From assembly GCA_004525355.1 (NCBI GenBank), contig SPCK01000124.1, positions 1-6,585 on the forward strand: a stretch of DNA of 6,585 bases. The letters are read 5' to 3'. This DNA comes from Spirochaetales bacterium. Lineage in GTDB: Bacteria; Spirochaetota; Spirochaetia; Treponematales; UBA12059. Every line of letters begins with the position of its first letter. The stretch's first letter is position 1. Positions 6,055-6,585 of the stretch are shown here, piece after piece. The translations under genes and the position numbers were made by a program. The notes under the pieces were generated by a model. That model had not been told where the DNA came from. It ran no database searches and saw nothing but the letters and a program-made list of their open reading frames with translations.

Positions 6055-6585
6055 ATGCCCGCAGCCGCAGTCATGCCCGAAGAAAAGCGCTACGACCTGA
6101 AAGCATTCGACGTCCTCATCTGTATCGAGTCCATCATATTTTCGGTTCTTTCCTTCGCTCGCCCGAACACCGGGGATGCCGAAGTACTCGGGCGCATCCT
6201 GTCCAGGGGATGGATAGCAGGGACAGTCACCGCGTTTTTCGCCCTGGCAGCGCTATTGTTCCCCCTGGTGAATCCTCGAAAGGCCCCGGCGCCGATACGT
6301 TTCTTACGCACGTTCTACCCGCAGGCCCTGACAGCCGTGTTCTTTTTCGAGGCCATCCTCCTGTCGTCCGTCCTGTTCGGGGGTCAATCGCACGACGCCT
6401 TCTTCGCGGATCTGGACCAACTTATCTTCGGTTTCCAGCCGTCCCGGGATTTCAGTGCGGCCTTCCAGAACATCGGCTGGATCAATGAACTGATGTTCGG
6501 TTCCTACTTTTCATACTTCGTGTTCCTGTGTATCACTCCGTGGATATCGTGGCTGACAGGCAAGCGCGACGAGGCGGAGCGCCAG
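6055..6585 (+). CDS. Polytopic membrane protein, possibly PAP2/inositol-phosphorylceramide-synthase-like; 3' end outside the window
   Basis: The first 177 codons are present and the frame is open to the right edge. Likely membrane helices lie at about 17-35, 53-72, 88-109 and 149-167. The pattern of a hydrophobic helix, then DLDQLIFGFQPS (119-130), then INELMFGSYFSYF (143-155) resembles the N-terminal part of bacterial PAP2-superfamily proteins related to inositol phosphorylceramide synthase. The phosphatase motifs that would decide this (KxxxxxxRP, PSGH, SRxxxxxHxxxD) would be past the edge. If correct, it acts on membrane phospholipid head groups. The start has GGAG five bases upstream; a second ATG at 6073 has none. 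It begins 33 nt after clpA with no terminator between, so it is probably co-transcribed, though a functional tie to ClpAP is not obvious. Confidence 0.85.
   Translation, partial: MPAAAVMPEEKRYDLKAFDVLICIESIIFSVLSFARPNTGDAEVLGRILSRGWIAGTVTAFFALAALLFPLVNPRKAPAPIRFLRTFYPQALTAVFFFEAILLSSVLFGGQSHDAFFADLDQLIFGFQPSRDFSAAFQNIGWINELMFGSYFSYFVFLCITPWISWLTGKRDEAERQ

Overview
The window is GC-rich bacterial DNA with two blocks of genes on opposite strands. The organism is not identified. The combination of a clpS-clpA pair, a threonyl-tRNA synthetase without a TGS domain and a MotA-like membrane protein fits an environmental spirochaete-like bacterium best, but this is only a tentative reading of protein style.

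Minus-strand block, right to left. An ECF-type sigma factor gene (2572-3111) overlaps a gene for a one-helix membrane protein (2229-2588). That gene overlaps one for a four-helix protein (1777-2232) whose last two helices resemble MotA but which lacks MotA's cytoplasmic domain. Overlapping ends and good ribosome sites point to one translationally coupled operon: a sigma factor, a candidate anti-sigma factor and a membrane partner. Next comes thrS (1-1136, running off the left edge). It has its own promoter and a long leader with the hallmarks of a T-box riboswitch: an AGUA/GAA specifier loop showing ACC (Thr) and a UGGUACC T-box bulge. thrS should therefore respond to uncharged tRNA-Thr. The leader also holds a CCUUAC segment that can pair with either of two GUAAGG segments, which suggests the switching mechanism.

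Plus-strand block. clpS (3385-3699) and clpA (3706-6021) lie 6 nt apart and encode the N-degron adaptor and the AAA+ unfoldase of the ClpAP protease. A polytopic membrane protein gene (6055 to the right edge), possibly a PAP2/inositol-phosphorylceramide-synthase-like enzyme, follows 33 nt later with no visible terminator. No clpP is in the window.

Non-coding DNA. The most striking non-coding feature is a dispersed repeat present in two diverged, inverted copies (1617-1711 on + and 3190-3308 on -). They share a 21-nt exact block, a hairpin with a conserved base and a changed apex, and a common end. The two copies sit immediately outside the sigma-factor operon with their inner ends facing it, so the three-gene operon lies in an inverted-repeat-bounded segment. 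The gaps between genes (1137-1776 and 3112-3384) are filled by the T-box leader, promoters, hairpins and these repeats. No tRNA, rRNA, CRISPR array or transposase was seen.
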